24,928 nt of DNA, taken from positions 1 to 24,928 of the forward strand of contig JAJZRK010000013.1 in NCBI GenBank assembly GCA_021802745.1, written 5' to 3'. The notes under the pieces were generated by a model. The model was given only the letters and a program-made list of their open reading frames with translations. It made no database searches and was not told the origin of the DNA. Shown in pieces: positions 1-7,567 of the stretch. The position numbers and the translations under genes are program-made. Origin of the DNA: a bacterium. GTDB taxonomy: Bacteria; Gemmatimonadota; Gemmatimonadetes; Gemmatimonadales; Gemmatimonadaceae. Numbering within the stretch: the first letter of the stretch is position 1; every line of letters begins with the position of its first letter.

Positions 1-64
1 GCGTGGCGCGCGGCTTGCAGAGGGATTGGTGCCATCATCATCACGATCTCGGGAGGTCACCCGC

Positions 65-1312
65 ATGCTTGTCCTTGTTGCATTCCTCGGAGGCGCGTTC
101 TCGCTCTTTAGCCCCTGCATCCTGCCGCTGATCCCGCTCGTCTTTCTCGACGCGCGTCAGCCGCGCAGTGAACGCCTCCTGGTCTTTGCCGGACTGGCGC
201 TCGCGTTTGCGGCGCTCGGCACCGCGGCGGTGCTCGGCGTCCGCGGCATCGCCGCCACCGGCATATACGGCCGCTGGCTGGCGCTGGCCCTCTACGCCTC
301 GCTCGCGATCTCGCTGATCTCGGCGCGCGTCGGCGCGGTTCTCGCTCGCCCGTTCAGTCGGCTCGGCGGCACGCTCGACTTGCGTGCCGCACGACTCCCG
401 GCACGGCTGCGCGCATTCGGCTCAGGCGTGGCGCTCGGGTTTCTTTGGTCGCCCTGCGCGGGGCCAATCCTCGGGTTGGTGCTCGTCGGCTCCATCCCGG
501 ATCGTACGGCACCGTTCACGTTCACCCTCCTCGCGTCCTTCGCGGCCGGGGCGTCGTGTGCGCTGGCGACGATCCTGGTCACCGGTCGCCGCGTGCGGCG
601 CGCGCTCAGCGCACGTCTCGGCGCCGGCGCTCCGATGCGCCGGGCAGCGGGCGTGCTCGCCTTGGCTGTCGTGGCGCTCATGGTGAGCGGCCTTGACCGT
701 CGCCTGCTTGCCGGCGTCCGCCCGATGACCGTGGATGCCGCCGAGTCCCGCCTGCTCGCCCGCTGGGGCGGCGTACCATCCGAGCGCGCACCGCTGGGCG
801 AGCCGCTGCCGACGGCGCGCCGCGGCGCGCCGATGGCGCTCCCCGACGAGGGGCAAATGCCTGAGTTTCCGCGCGGACGCGAGTGGATCAACTCCGCGCC
901 ACTCGCGACCGGGGCGCTGCGCGGCAAAGTAGTGCTCGTGGACTTCTGGACTTTCGACTGCATCAACTGCCTTCGCGCGCTGCCGTACGTCAGGGCGCTG
1001 CATGCACGATACAAAGACCAGGGGCTTGTCGTGATTGGTGTGCACACACCGGAGCTGGCGCGCGAGCGCGTCCCCGCGAACGTGCGGTCGGCGGTCCGGC
1101 GGCTCGGCATCACCTATGCTGTGGTGATTGACGGCGACTTCGCCATCTGGCAGGCGTGGAGCAACCAGTACTGGCCGGCCGTGTACCTCGTGGACGCCAC
1201 GGGCCGCGTGCGCTTTCACCACTTCGGAGAGGGCCGCTACGAGGAGCAGGAGGCGGCGGTGCGCACGCTATTGGACGAGGCGAGGGGCATGTCGTTGGGC
1301 TCGCCCGAATGA
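65..1312 (+). CDS. DipZ-like CcdA-thioredoxin fusion protein
   Basis: A membrane thiol-disulfide reductase that would carry electrons across the inner membrane to a periplasmic thioredoxin-like domain, as in the DipZ/CcdA families. The N-terminal half (about residues 1-215 of 415) is a multi-pass CcdA/DsbD-type region with the two signature cysteines in FSPC (Cys18) and SPCAG (Cys131). A linker leads to a TlpA/thioredoxin-like domain from about residue 265, with the redox motif CINC (residues 299-302) in the context DFWTFDCINC and the expected cis-proline in WPAVYL (Pro371). The ATG at 65 is chosen because GGGAGG lies at 51-56. An upstream in-frame ATG at 26 would add 13 polar residues and has no comparable ribosome binding site. 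The next gene encodes a second CcdA-type protein, so the two may share a redox or cytochrome-maturation role. The substrate cannot be told from sequence. Confidence 0.85.
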   Translation: MLVLVAFLGGAFSLFSPCILPLIPLVFLDARQPRSERLLVFAGLALAFAALGTAAVLGVRGIAATGIYGRWLALALYASLAISLISARVGAVLARPFSRLGGTLDLRAARLPARLRAFGSGVALGFLWSPCAGPILGLVLVGSIPDRTAPFTFTLLASFAAGASCALATILVTGRRVRRALSARLGAGAPMRRAAGVLALAVVALMVSGLDRRLLAGVRPMTVDAAESRLLARWGGVPSERAPLGEPLPTARRGAPMALPDEGQMPEFPRGREWINSAPLATGALRGKVVLVDFWTFDCINCLRALPYVRALHARYKDQGLVVIGVHTPELARERVPANVRSAVRRLGITYAVVIDGDFAIWQAWSNQYWPAVYLVDATGRVRFHHFGEGRYEEQEAAVRTLLDEARGMSLGSPE

Positions 1313-1387
1313 CGTCCAGCGCGCCGGTGGTCGACGCGATGCCGCGACCGCCCGGGAACCTGAAGCCCGCGACAGGATACGTGAAGC

Positions 1388-2110
1388 ATGAGCCTCCCCG
1401 ACATCGCCCCCCTCCTCGCGTCACGCCCGCATCTCGCACTTCCCCTCGCCTTCGTCGCCGGTGTGCTGAGCAGCCTCACGCCATGCGTCTATCCGATGAT
1501 TCCAATCACGGCCGCCGTCGTGGCCGGGGCGCGGGGCGCAGACGTCGGGACGAATGGGCGACGAAGCGGCGCGCTGGCCGCCACGGCGGGCTACGTGCTA
1601 GGCTTGGCCCTTGTGTACGCCACGCTGGGCCTGCTCGCCGGCCTGACGGGCACGCTCTTCGGGGCCGTGAGCACGCATCCCGCGGCGCTGCTCCTGCAGG
1701 CCAATGTCCTGCTGCTGTTCGCGCTGATGTCGCTTGATGTGATTCCCGTGCTCGTGCCCACCCGGTTGATGGCGTGGGCCGTCGGACGCGAGTCGGGGGG
1801 CCGGTTCTTCGGCGCGGCCGCGATGGGCGCGGTCTCCGGCATCGTGGCCGCCCCGTGCGGCGCCCCGATCTTCGGCGCGTTGTTGACCTGGGTAGCCGGC
1901 ACGCGCCACGCGGGACTTGGCTTTCTCTACCTGTTCAGCTTTGCGCTCGGGATGTCGAGCATTCTGGTGGCGGTCGGCCTCGGCACGGACCGCCTCGTCC
2001 AGCTGCCGCGCTCCGGCGCGTGGATGGTGTGGGTCAAGCGCGGGTTCGCGGCCGTGATGATCGGCGTGGCCGAGTGGTACCTGGTAGGTGCGGGCAAGCA
2101 GCTCTTCTGA
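1388..2110 (+). CDS. CcdA/DsbD-type cytochrome c biogenesis transmembrane protein
   Basis: A 240-residue multi-pass protein of the CcdA/DsbD transmembrane family, which moves reducing equivalents from cytoplasmic thioredoxin to the periplasm. The two conserved cysteines are visible in SSLTPCVYPMIPIT (Cys33) and in APCGAP (Cys157), and about six hydrophobic segments fit the CcdA core. The TPCVYPMIP form of the first motif is closer to DsbD than to the SPCILPLIP form in the preceding gene, so the two are not simple duplicates. There is no attached thioredoxin domain. It follows the DipZ-like gene by 75 bases on the same strand and may be co-transcribed. AGGA about 12 bases before the ATG is a modest ribosome binding site. 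Confidence 0.85.
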   Translation: MSLPDIAPLLASRPHLALPLAFVAGVLSSLTPCVYPMIPITAAVVAGARGADVGTNGRRSGALAATAGYVLGLALVYATLGLLAGLTGTLFGAVSTHPAALLLQANVLLLFALMSLDVIPVLVPTRLMAWAVGRESGGRFFGAAAMGAVSGIVAAPCGAPIFGALLTWVAGTRHAGLGFLYLFSFALGMSSILVAVGLGTDRLVQLPRSGAWMVWVKRGFAAVMIGVAEWYLVGAGKQLF

Positions 2111-2174
2111 CAGCGCTGGTTGCCGAAGGCGAATGCGACGTTGCCGCGCGGACCGAATTCTGGTAGACTGACTC

Positions 2175-2184
2175 ATACTCGTAT
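2175..2184. promoter_or_regulatory. Possible PadR operator palindrome
   Basis: A perfect 10-base palindrome ATACTCGTAT lies about 70 bases upstream of the PadR gene. PadR proteins commonly autoregulate through short AT-rich inverted repeats, so this is a plausible operator. No binding evidence exists and a 10-base palindrome can occur by chance. Confidence 0.35.
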
Positions 2185-2253
2185 CATCAGGCTATCCAGA
2201 GTGCGGAACGCCGCCCGCCGGCTCAGCGGGAGGCCTCAACCTACGAGCCTCCC

Positions 2254-2595
2254 GTGACCGACCTGCCGCCGATGGACAAGTACCTGCTGCGAGGCGCCGC
2301 CTCGACGCTCATCCTCAAGATCCTGAATGAAAGGCCTACCTACGGCTATCAGCTGGCCCAGGAGATCCGCGACCGCTCGCACCGGCTGCTGGAGTTCGAG
2401 GAGGCGACCATCTATCCGCTGCTCTACGCGCTCGAGGCTGACGGATTCCTGAAGGCATCGTGGGGACCCGGGACCGGCGAGCGGCGACGCAAGACCTACC
2501 GACTGACGGCCGCCGGCAAGAAGGAGCTCGAGCGTCGCCTCGCCGCCTGGGAGCGCTACGAACTGGGGATGCGCATGGCGTTGCGCGGGGCGTAG
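2254..2595 (+). CDS. PadR family transcriptional regulator
   Basis: A 113-residue winged-helix regulator of the short PadR type (subfamily 2), made of a DNA-binding domain and a short C-terminal helix for dimerisation. Typical PadR features are visible: LILKILNERPTYGYQLAQEI for helices 1-2, EEATIYPLLYALEADGFL for the recognition helix and wing entry, and RRKTYRLTAAGKKELERR for the wing and final helix. The GTG at 2254 is used; an in-frame ATG at 2272 is an alternative that loses only six residues. In related bacteria PadR genes often sit beside transporters or stress genes, but here no obvious target follows, since the next gene is an ECF sigma factor. It may control itself through the ATACTCGTAT palindrome upstream. 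Confidence 0.85.
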   Translation: MTDLPPMDKYLLRGAASTLILKILNERPTYGYQLAQEIRDRSHRLLEFEEATIYPLLYALEADGFLKASWGPGTGERRRKTYRLTAAGKKELERRLAAWERYELGMRMALRGA

Positions 2596-2731
2596 GACTA
2601 CGAGGTCCGAAGGGCGACCGCTTGCGCTCGCCGTGCACCGGGAACCACTTGCCCGCCGTACGGATATCCTGAGTTTGTCCACTCCCAGAGTTCCATGACG
2701 CGAGCACCGACACGCAGGCCGCACCCGGACC

Positions 2732-3310
2732 ATGACCGCTGACGACGCGACGCGCCCCGGCCGCGATCCGGCACTCGACGCGGCACTCCTGGACGCCATG
2801 GACAGCGTCTACCGCTTCGCGAAGTCCCTGACACGCGACGCCGCGGCGGCTGACGACCTCGTACAGGAGACGTACCTCCGCGCGTTCCGATTCGCGTCCA
2901 GCTTCATTCCGGGCAGCGACGCGCGGCGATGGCTGTTCACGATCTGTCGCAATGCCTTCCTGCGCGGCGAGGAACGGGAGCAGCGCTATGCACCACTCGA
3001 CGATGCCGAGGGCGAGGTGTTGCGCGCCGTGCAGTCGCACAACCAGTGGCATGCGGAGGGGCTCGACGAGACCCTGATGCGGATGGACCTCTCCGACGCC
3101 ATTGCGGACGCCATCGCGCGCTTGCCGGAAACTTATCAGGTGGCGGTTGTATTGGTGGACCTGGAAGGCTGCTCGTACGCGCACGCTGCGGAGATCGTCG
3201 GCGTGCCGGTCGGAACGGTTCGCTCTCGGCTCTTTCGCGGACGACGCCTGCTGCAGGAATCACTCATCGAGTTCGCCCGCGACGCAGGCATGGCCAAGGA
3301 GCCAGAATGA
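2732..3310 (+). CDS. ECF family RNA polymerase sigma factor
   Basis: A 192-residue extracytoplasmic-function sigma-70 factor. Region 2 covers about residues 20-85 with ADDLVQETYLRAFRF and the following RRWLFTICRNAFL. Region 4 covers about residues 115-180 with LPETYQVAVVLVDLEGCSY and the helix-turn-helix VGVPVGTVRSRLFRGRRLL. There is no region 1.1 or 3, as expected for the family. Its stop overlaps the start of the zinc-binding anti-sigma gene (ATGA), the classic arrangement in which the partner holds the sigma factor inactive until a signal arrives. The pair resembles SigR/RsrA-type redox-responsive systems, which would fit the neighbouring thiol-disulfide reductases, but the signal is an inference. 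Confidence 0.9.
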   Translation: MTADDATRPGRDPALDAALLDAMDSVYRFAKSLTRDAAAADDLVQETYLRAFRFASSFIPGSDARRWLFTICRNAFLRGEEREQRYAPLDDAEGEVLRAVQSHNQWHAEGLDETLMRMDLSDAIADAIARLPETYQVAVVLVDLEGCSYAHAAEIVGVPVGTVRSRLFRGRRLLQESLIEFARDAGMAKEPE

Positions 3311-3564
3311 AGCCCACACATCCGCAAGTCGCCCCGATGTCGTGCCGTGAGGCCATGGCGGTGCTCTGGGACCTGCTTGACGACGAGCTGGACGAGGCGA
3401 TGGCCGAGCGCGTACGCGCGCACCTCGAGATCTGCCGCGCGTGCCGCGGGCACCACGATTTCTCGAAGATGTTTCTCGAGCGGCTGGCGGCGGCGCGCGA
3501 AGTGGAGGCGACGCCGCGCGAGCTGCGCGATCGGCTCCTCAGGCTTCGGGACGAACTGGTGTAG
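3307..3564 (+). CDS. Zinc-finger anti-sigma factor
   Basis: An 85-residue soluble anti-sigma factor of the zinc-binding (ZAS/RsrA-like) group. The hallmark HLEICRACRGH motif (His-x3-Cys-x2-Cys) is present at about residues 38-48, and an earlier Cys (in PMSCREA) can supply the fourth zinc ligand. There is no transmembrane segment, so a cytoplasmic signal such as oxidative or thiol stress is more likely than an envelope signal. Translation is coupled to the sigma gene through a 4-base ATGA overlap. The last 26 bases overlap the 3' end of bioY on the opposite strand. Confidence 0.85.
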   Translation: MKPTHPQVAPMSCREAMAVLWDLLDDELDEAMAERVRAHLEICRACRGHHDFSKMFLERLAAAREVEATPRELRDRLLRLRDELV

Positions 3565-4123
3565 CGTGCCCTGATCCGCGGTGGCGCCGCGGCCGCACCG
3601 CCACGGCGAGCATGCCCTTGGCGATGTCCAGCAGGACAAACCAGCCCACCGCTGGTTGAACGGTAGGCCACGCCGCGGGCGCCAAGGCGAGCAGAGCAGA
3701 GAACCCGACCCCGTCAATGATTGTCAGCCCGACCATTACCGCGAGGATCGCGCGCCAGACACTCGCGCCGCGGTCCGACAGCCCCGCGACCGACCAGGCC
3801 GCGAGCGGATAGGACAGCAGGAATCCGGCCGTTGGTCCCACGAGACGCAGGATTCCTGGAGGCCCCCCTGGTGCCCACACCGGCAGCCCCAGCGCACCCG
3901 CCGCGAGATACAGTCCCATGGCGCCTGCGGCGTCCACGGGCCTCGTCCGCAGGCCAGCCAACACCACCGCCAGGGGCGTGAGAACGAAGGGCACCGGAAT
4001 CCCCGGTAGGCGTACGCTCACGTGGGCCGCCACTGCCACGCCCAGCGCCCCGATGCACATCTCGCCAAGCCGCACCGCGCCATGCGGCCGCGCTACCCCC
4101 TCGGCCACCCCGTCCGTTCGCAT
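3539..4123 (-). CDS. bioY: BioY biotin transporter substrate-binding (S) component
   Basis: A 194-residue, roughly six-helix membrane protein of the BioY family, the biotin-binding S component of ECF-type vitamin uptake. Family signatures are present: VPFVLTPLAVVLAGL near the N-terminus, the Gly/Pro-rich stretch GLYLAAGALGLPVW, and GPTAGFLLSYPLAAW in the middle helices. The ATG at 4123 is chosen because GGAG sits seven bases before it; an ATG at 4162 would add 13 residues without such a site. No EcfA/EcfT genes lie beside it, so it would act alone or use an energising module encoded elsewhere. It converges with the anti-sigma gene and overlaps it by 26 bases, so antisense interference is possible. 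Confidence 0.85.
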   Translation of the reverse strand: MRTDGVAEGVARPHGAVRLGEMCIGALGVAVAAHVSVRLPGIPVPFVLTPLAVVLAGLRTRPVDAAGAMGLYLAAGALGLPVWAPGGPPGILRLVGPTAGFLLSYPLAAWSVAGLSDRGASVWRAILAVMVGLTIIDGVGFSALLALAPAAWPTVQPAVGWFVLLDIAKGMLAVAVRPRRHRGSGHATPVRPEA

Positions 4124-4173
4124 CACCGCACTCCGTCTCGAAGGCCTTGCCCACCACGCCACGCGGCGTGCAT

Positions 4174-4197
4174 GATAACAGTGTCACACTTGTATAG
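4174..4197. promoter_or_regulatory. Conserved promoter/operator-like motif, copy 1
   Basis: A 24-base element with a near-palindromic core GTGTCACAC, preceded by ATAAC and followed by GTATA. It lies between the divergent bioY and the secreted protein gene at 4281. It matches the element in the CPBP protease promoter (9016-9039, opposite strand) at 19 of 24 positions. In the orientation shared with that copy it points towards the gene at 4281. It could be a regulator site or an unusual promoter. Confidence 0.45.
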
Positions 4198-4280
4198 CTA
4201 GCCGCGAAACGAATTCGGGCTGCGGCGCGTAGATACGCGGTGCTCGCCGGACGCGTATCCTCAACCAACCCGGAGTTCCT

Positions 4281-5723
4281 ATGCTGCGCCCCCTGTGCGC
4301 CGTGGTCGCGTTTCTCCTCGCCATTCCGCTGGACGGGCAGACACCACCCGCGAGCGATCCGCGCGCGGTCGCGCTCGTCGATCGTGCGCTGCTCCGGATG
4401 GGCGGCGAGAACGTGCTGCGCGACGTCAAGTCGCTTCGCCTCGAATTCCTGACGCTCTGGCAGCGCGCCCACTTCGGTGGCCACCCGTATGCCGACCAAC
4501 CGGGCTACGAGCGGAACAGCGCCCTGTTCGACTTCGCACGGCGCGGCTGGCGCAACACGCGCACCTTCCTGCAGAACACCGGCGCGTTGGTGGACCTCGT
4601 GGTGGACACGGTCGCGCAGCGGACCGCCGTGTTGACCGCGGGGGCCGCGCCGATCCTGGCGCCACTCAACGTCGCCTACGTTGACGAGCGTCGCGAGCAG
4701 TTGGCGTTCGCGCCAGAGCGCACGCTCCTGCTGGCCAAGGATGCGGGCGGCCTGCGCCTGCTTGCCGACACCGCGATTGACGGCGTGGCGCACGCGCGTG
4801 TCGCCGGCTCCGCCGAGGGCTTTCCGGCGGTCTGGTTCATTCGTCGGACCGATGGGCTGCCTGCGCTGGTCCGCTATCGCGCCGACGAGACCAACGACTT
4901 CGGCCTCGCCCCGTGGGGCGAACAGGACGTGGAGATCTGGTGGTCGGCGTGGGCACGCACCGCGCCGGGGGTGCTGGCGCCGCGGCAGCGTGACACCCGC
5001 CGTGTTGGGCGCCCGTACAAACGCATCTCGGTCCTCAGTGAAGCGGTGAACGCCCCGTCGCCGGCCGATTCCTTCTACATCGCCGATTCGACGCGCCTCC
5101 GGTTCCTGGCAGACCAACGGCGGCCGATGTGGCAAGTCTCGATGGACAGCGCGTCCATCGTGGCGGGCAGCTTTGCGACCTTCCCGCCGGGCGCGGGATC
5201 CTCCGGCGCCGTCCTGGTCGGCGGTCGGTGGGTGCTGCTCGAGACCGCACAGCACGTCGGCGTTGTCGAGCGCATCGACCGCTGGCTGGCGACGAAGACG
5301 CCGGCCAGTCCGCTCGGCCTCGGCATCGTGACCCGCCCCGCGCCAAGCAACGGTGGTGCGCGCTGGTTCGCCAATCGCCAGCTCCCGATCATCGCATCGG
5401 CGGGCACCGCCACCGCGCTGCCGTCGGTGCTGCGCGCGCCAGCGGCGGTTGCGAAGGTCCGCATCGCGAACGCGAGCCAATGGGTGAAGGTCGGGAGCGA
5501 TTCGTTGTGGCTGGAACGCCTGGAGCTTCCCGACAACCCCGGTACGATTGCCGTCTATTCCCCGACGCTTCGGTGGTTCTACGCCGCGCTGATGGGCAAT
5601 CCGGCGTACCAGCCCGACTACGACGCGGCGATTGCCAGGCTTCTTGCGCGGGGCCTCGCGGTCGAGTGGGTTGGAGGACCGCGATCCATCCGAACGGCGG
5701 CGCCGGACCCCACCGCCAAGTAA
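4281..5723 (+). CDS. Secreted protein with degenerate metallo-beta-lactamase-like fold
   Basis: A 480-residue exported protein. The N-terminus has a signal peptide (hydrophobic LCAVVAFLLAIPL followed by DGQTP). The next region, with LVDRALLRMGGENVLRDVKS, resembles the N-terminal part of exported proteins in which a beta-sandwich precedes an MBL-type domain. From about residue 310, elements look like a metallo-beta-lactamase fold: SSGAVLVGGRWVLLETAQHV, then a strand and SNGGARWFANRQLPIIAS, which lines up with the usual HxHxDHxGG region and following strand, and later IAVYSPTLRWFYAAL. The metal-binding His and Asp residues are absent at the expected site (VTRPAPSNGG). If the fold is right, this is a non-catalytic or altered relative. 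I do not recognise a named family and the fold assignment is tentative. Confidence 0.6.
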   Translation: MLRPLCAVVAFLLAIPLDGQTPPASDPRAVALVDRALLRMGGENVLRDVKSLRLEFLTLWQRAHFGGHPYADQPGYERNSALFDFARRGWRNTRTFLQNTGALVDLVVDTVAQRTAVLTAGAAPILAPLNVAYVDERREQLAFAPERTLLLAKDAGGLRLLADTAIDGVAHARVAGSAEGFPAVWFIRRTDGLPALVRYRADETNDFGLAPWGEQDVEIWWSAWARTAPGVLAPRQRDTRRVGRPYKRISVLSEAVNAPSPADSFYIADSTRLRFLADQRRPMWQVSMDSASIVAGSFATFPPGAGSSGAVLVGGRWVLLETAQHVGVVERIDRWLATKTPASPLGLGIVTRPAPSNGGARWFANRQLPIIASAGTATALPSVLRAPAAVAKVRIANASQWVKVGSDSLWLERLELPDNPGTIAVYSPTLRWFYAALMGNPAYQPDYDAAIARLLARGLAVEWVGGPRSIRTAAPDPTAK

Positions 5724-5725
5724 CC

Positions 5726-5754
5726 GCCGCGCGTCGGTCGCCGGACGGCGCGGC
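5726..5754 (+). terminator. Hairpin after the secreted protein gene
   Basis: Perfect 7-base inverted repeat GCCGCGC/GCGCGGC begins three bases after the stop codon, with a 15-base loop. No T-run follows, so it is a candidate terminator or 3'-end stabiliser only. Confidence 0.4.
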
Positions 5755-5776
5755 ACTGGTCGCACCGCCGCCAGCA

Positions 5777-5794
5777 TTGTACCGTACGGTACAA
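5777..5794. promoter_or_regulatory. TetR operator (autoregulatory)
   Basis: A perfect 18-base palindrome TTGTACCGTACGGTACAA ends 16 bases before the tetR start. Its half-site TGTACCG is the same as that of the operator at 6481-6500. TACAAC at 5790-5795 could be a -10 box inside the site, so binding of the repressor would block tetR transcription. Confidence 0.8.
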
Positions 5795-5810
5795 CTTGCC
5801 AAGGCCCTGC

Positions 5811-6440
5811 ATGCCTGCCGCCCTCCGTTCGCCCGATGAAGTCGTCGCCCGCCTGATGCAGGTGATCCGCCGCCGCGGCTACGACGGCGCATCGCTTGCC
5901 GAGCTCTCCCGCGCCACCGGACTCGGCAAGTCGTCGCTCTACCATTACTTCCCTGACGGAAAGGACGGCATGGTCGACGCGGTGCTCGCGCACCTCGCGA
6001 CGCAGATGCAGGCGAGCGTGTTCGCGCCGCTGCGCGGCGCGGGGACGCCGCGGCGGCGCCTGCACGCGACGGTCGAGACGCTCGACGCCTTCTACCGCCA
6101 CGGCGACGAGTCCTGCGTGCTCGCGCAGCTGGTCCTGGGCAGCACGCGTGCCCGGTTCCGCGGGGCGCTCAAGGCACTCTTCACGGAGTGGATGCGCGCC
6201 ATCGCTGACGTGCTGGTGGAGGCAGGCATCGCGCGCCCGATCGCGCGCGCCCGCGCCGAGGAGGCGGTCCTGCGCATCGAGGGAGCGCTCGTGCTGGCGG
6301 GGGGCGTGGACGACACGGGGGTGTTCGCTCGCACCCTCAGGCAGCTGCCGGTCGCGCTGCTGGCGCCGGTGCCGACGCGCCGGCGACCCACCGCACCGTC
6401 GCGGCGCCGGTCCACCGCACCGCCGCGCCGCGCGTCCTGA
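5811..6440 (+). CDS. TetR family transcriptional regulator
   Basis: A 210-residue TetR repressor. The N-terminal helix-turn-helix (about residues 8-55) is clear in GYDGASLAELSRATGLGKSS followed by LYHYFPDGKDGMVDAVL. The C-terminal ligand and dimer domain resembles the LmrA/YxaF-like group, with a cysteine-containing SCVLAQLVLG segment after the first helices. The ATG at 5811 is used, with AAGG ten bases upstream; a TTG at 5796 would add five residues but overlaps the operator edge. The last 15-20 residues are rich in Arg, Pro and Thr and look disordered. Palindromes with the same half-site lie in front of this gene and in front of the next, so the regulator probably represses both itself and the AhpD-like gene. 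Confidence 0.9.
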   Translation: MPAALRSPDEVVARLMQVIRRRGYDGASLAELSRATGLGKSSLYHYFPDGKDGMVDAVLAHLATQMQASVFAPLRGAGTPRRRLHATVETLDAFYRHGDESCVLAQLVLGSTRARFRGALKALFTEWMRAIADVLVEAGIARPIARARAEEAVLRIEGALVLAGGVDDTGVFARTLRQLPVALLAPVPTRRRPTAPSRRRSTAPPRRAS

Positions 6441-6473
6441 CCCCCCGGCGGGAACTTTCGGGGAACTGGCGGA

Positions 6474-6502
6474 TTGGTGTTGTACCGAACGTTCGGTACA
6501 CT
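6474..6502 (+). promoter_or_regulatory. Promoter with second TetR operator
   Basis: A perfect 20-base palindrome TGTACCGAACGTTCGGTACA occupies 6481-6500. It lies between a weak -35 (TTGGTG, 6474-6479) and a -10-like TACACT (6497-6502) at 17-base spacing. The half-sites match the tetR operator but are separated by six bases rather than two. Confidence 0.75.
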
Positions 6503-6531
6503 TCACCTGAGCACTCCAACCGGAGACGCCA

Positions 6532-7077
6532 ATGCCTCGCATTCATCCCGTCAATCCCGCCACGGCCACCGGCGACGCCGCCACTCAGCTCGTCGCCACC
6601 GCCGCCGCCTTTGGCGGCACGCCGAACCTCTTCACCACCGCGGCCCATGCCCCGGTCGCGCTCGAGGCGCTGCTCGGCCTCTTCAAGACCCTCGGTCGGT
6701 CCTCGCTCGGTGCGGCGGTTGGCGAGCAGGTCGCCATCGCGGTGGCGCAGGCCAATGGGTGCGGCTACTGCCTCTCGGCGCACACGGCCATCGGCGGCAT
6801 GCACGGCCTCGACGCCGCCACCCTGGCCAGCGCCCGGCATGCCGTCGCGTCCGACGCCAAGACGACGGCCATCCTCAAGCTCGCGGTCGCCATCGTCGGC
6901 ACCCGCGGCAACATTGACGACGCCACCCTGGCCGCGGCGCGCACCGCGGGCGTGAGCGACGCCGAGATCGTGGAAGTGGTGGCGCACGTCGCGCTGAATG
7001 TCTTCACCAACTACCTGAACAACCTCTGCAAGACGGTCATCGATTTCCCCGTCGTCGCCATCGAAAAGGCGGCCTAA
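6532..7077 (+). CDS. Carboxymuconolactone decarboxylase / AhpD-like family protein
   Basis: A 181-residue alpha-helical protein of the CMD/AhpD-like (peroxidase-related) superfamily. The redox motif is intact: [20 protein letters not shown], with Glu65, Cys77, Cys80 and His84 in the typical E-x11-C-x2-C-x3-H arrangement. Such proteins act as thiol peroxidases or alkylhydroperoxide-reducing partners; the CxxC form argues for redox chemistry rather than lactone decarboxylation. It is the first gene after the second TetR operator, so it is the most likely regulated target. TetR repressors of this kind often respond to electrophiles or quinones, so a detoxification role is plausible but inferred. 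Length is normal for the two-subdomain form. Confidence 0.85.
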   Translation: MPRIHPVNPATATGDAATQLVATAAAFGGTPNLFTTAAHAPVALEALLGLFKTLGRSSLGAAVGEQVAIAVAQANGCGYCLSAHTAIGGMHGLDAATLASARHAVASDAKTTAILKLAVAIVGTRGNIDDATLAAARTAGVSDAEIVEVVAHVALNVFTNYLNNLCKTVIDFPVVAIEKAA

Positions 7078-7100
7078 CCGGCCGGGGGTGGGCGGCCGGT
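7077..7100 (+). terminator. Hairpin after the AhpD-like gene
   Basis: Perfect 8-base inverted repeat ACCGGCCG/CGGCCGGT with an 8-base loop, starting at the last base of the stop codon. No T-run, so it may attenuate rather than end transcription into the NTF2-like gene. Confidence 0.45.
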
Positions 7101-7141
7101 GGCCGCTCACCCCGACCAGGACCGCTCCCCCTGGAGTCCCC

Positions 7142-7567
7142 GTGCACAACCCGATCAAGCCGCCGTTTACGCTCGAATCCGCCCGCGCCAAGGTGCAGGC
7201 CGCCGAGGACGCCTGGAACAGCCGCGACCCACAGCGCGTCTCCCTGGCCCACACGGAGGACTCCGAGTGGCGCAATCGCACGGAGTTCCTGCGCGGCCGC
7301 GAGGAAATCCGGGCGTTCCTGGCGCGCAAATGGCAAAAGGAACACCAGTACCGGCTCAAGAAGGAACTGTGGGGCTTCCGCGACAACCGCATGGCCGTGC
7401 GCTTCGAGTACGAGTGGCATGATGACGCGGGGCAGTGGTACCGCTCCTACGGCAACGAGATGTGGGAGTTCGACGCGGAAGGCCTGATGGCGCGCCGCTT
7501 CGCCAGCATCAACGATGCGCCGATTGACGAGGGCAAGCGACGCATCGTGCAGCCGGCACGGCCGTGA
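7142..7567 (+). CDS. Nuclear transport factor 2 (NTF2)-like protein, DUF1348 type
   Basis: A 141-residue cone-shaped NTF2/SnoaL-fold protein of the DUF1348 type. Recognisable family segments are [20 protein letters not shown] near the start, [20 protein letters not shown] in the middle, and [20 protein letters not shown] near the end. The exact activity of this group is not established; the fold often forms a small-molecule pocket. The GTG start at 7142 is chosen because GGAG lies at 7133-7136 and homology begins there. A GTG at 7088 would lie inside the preceding hairpin. The gene overlaps the next one by four bases (GTGA), so the two are translationally coupled. Confidence 0.8.
   Translation: MHNPIKPPFTLESARAKVQAAEDAWNSRDPQRVSLAHTEDSEWRNRTEFLRGREEIRAFLARKWQKEHQYRLKKELWGFRDNRMAVRFEYEWHDDAGQWYRSYGNEMWEFDAEGLMARRFASINDAPIDEGKRRIVQPARP

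Noticed and set aside
5796..5810. TTG start for tetR
   Set aside because: It touches the operator and adds residues not expected in the family. The ATG at 5811 is more likely.
3714..6542. Very long minus-strand open frame (about 940 codons)
   Set aside because: It runs antisense to two real genes and has an Arg/His/Gly/Pro-rich composition with no domain signal. It is a high-GC shadow frame.
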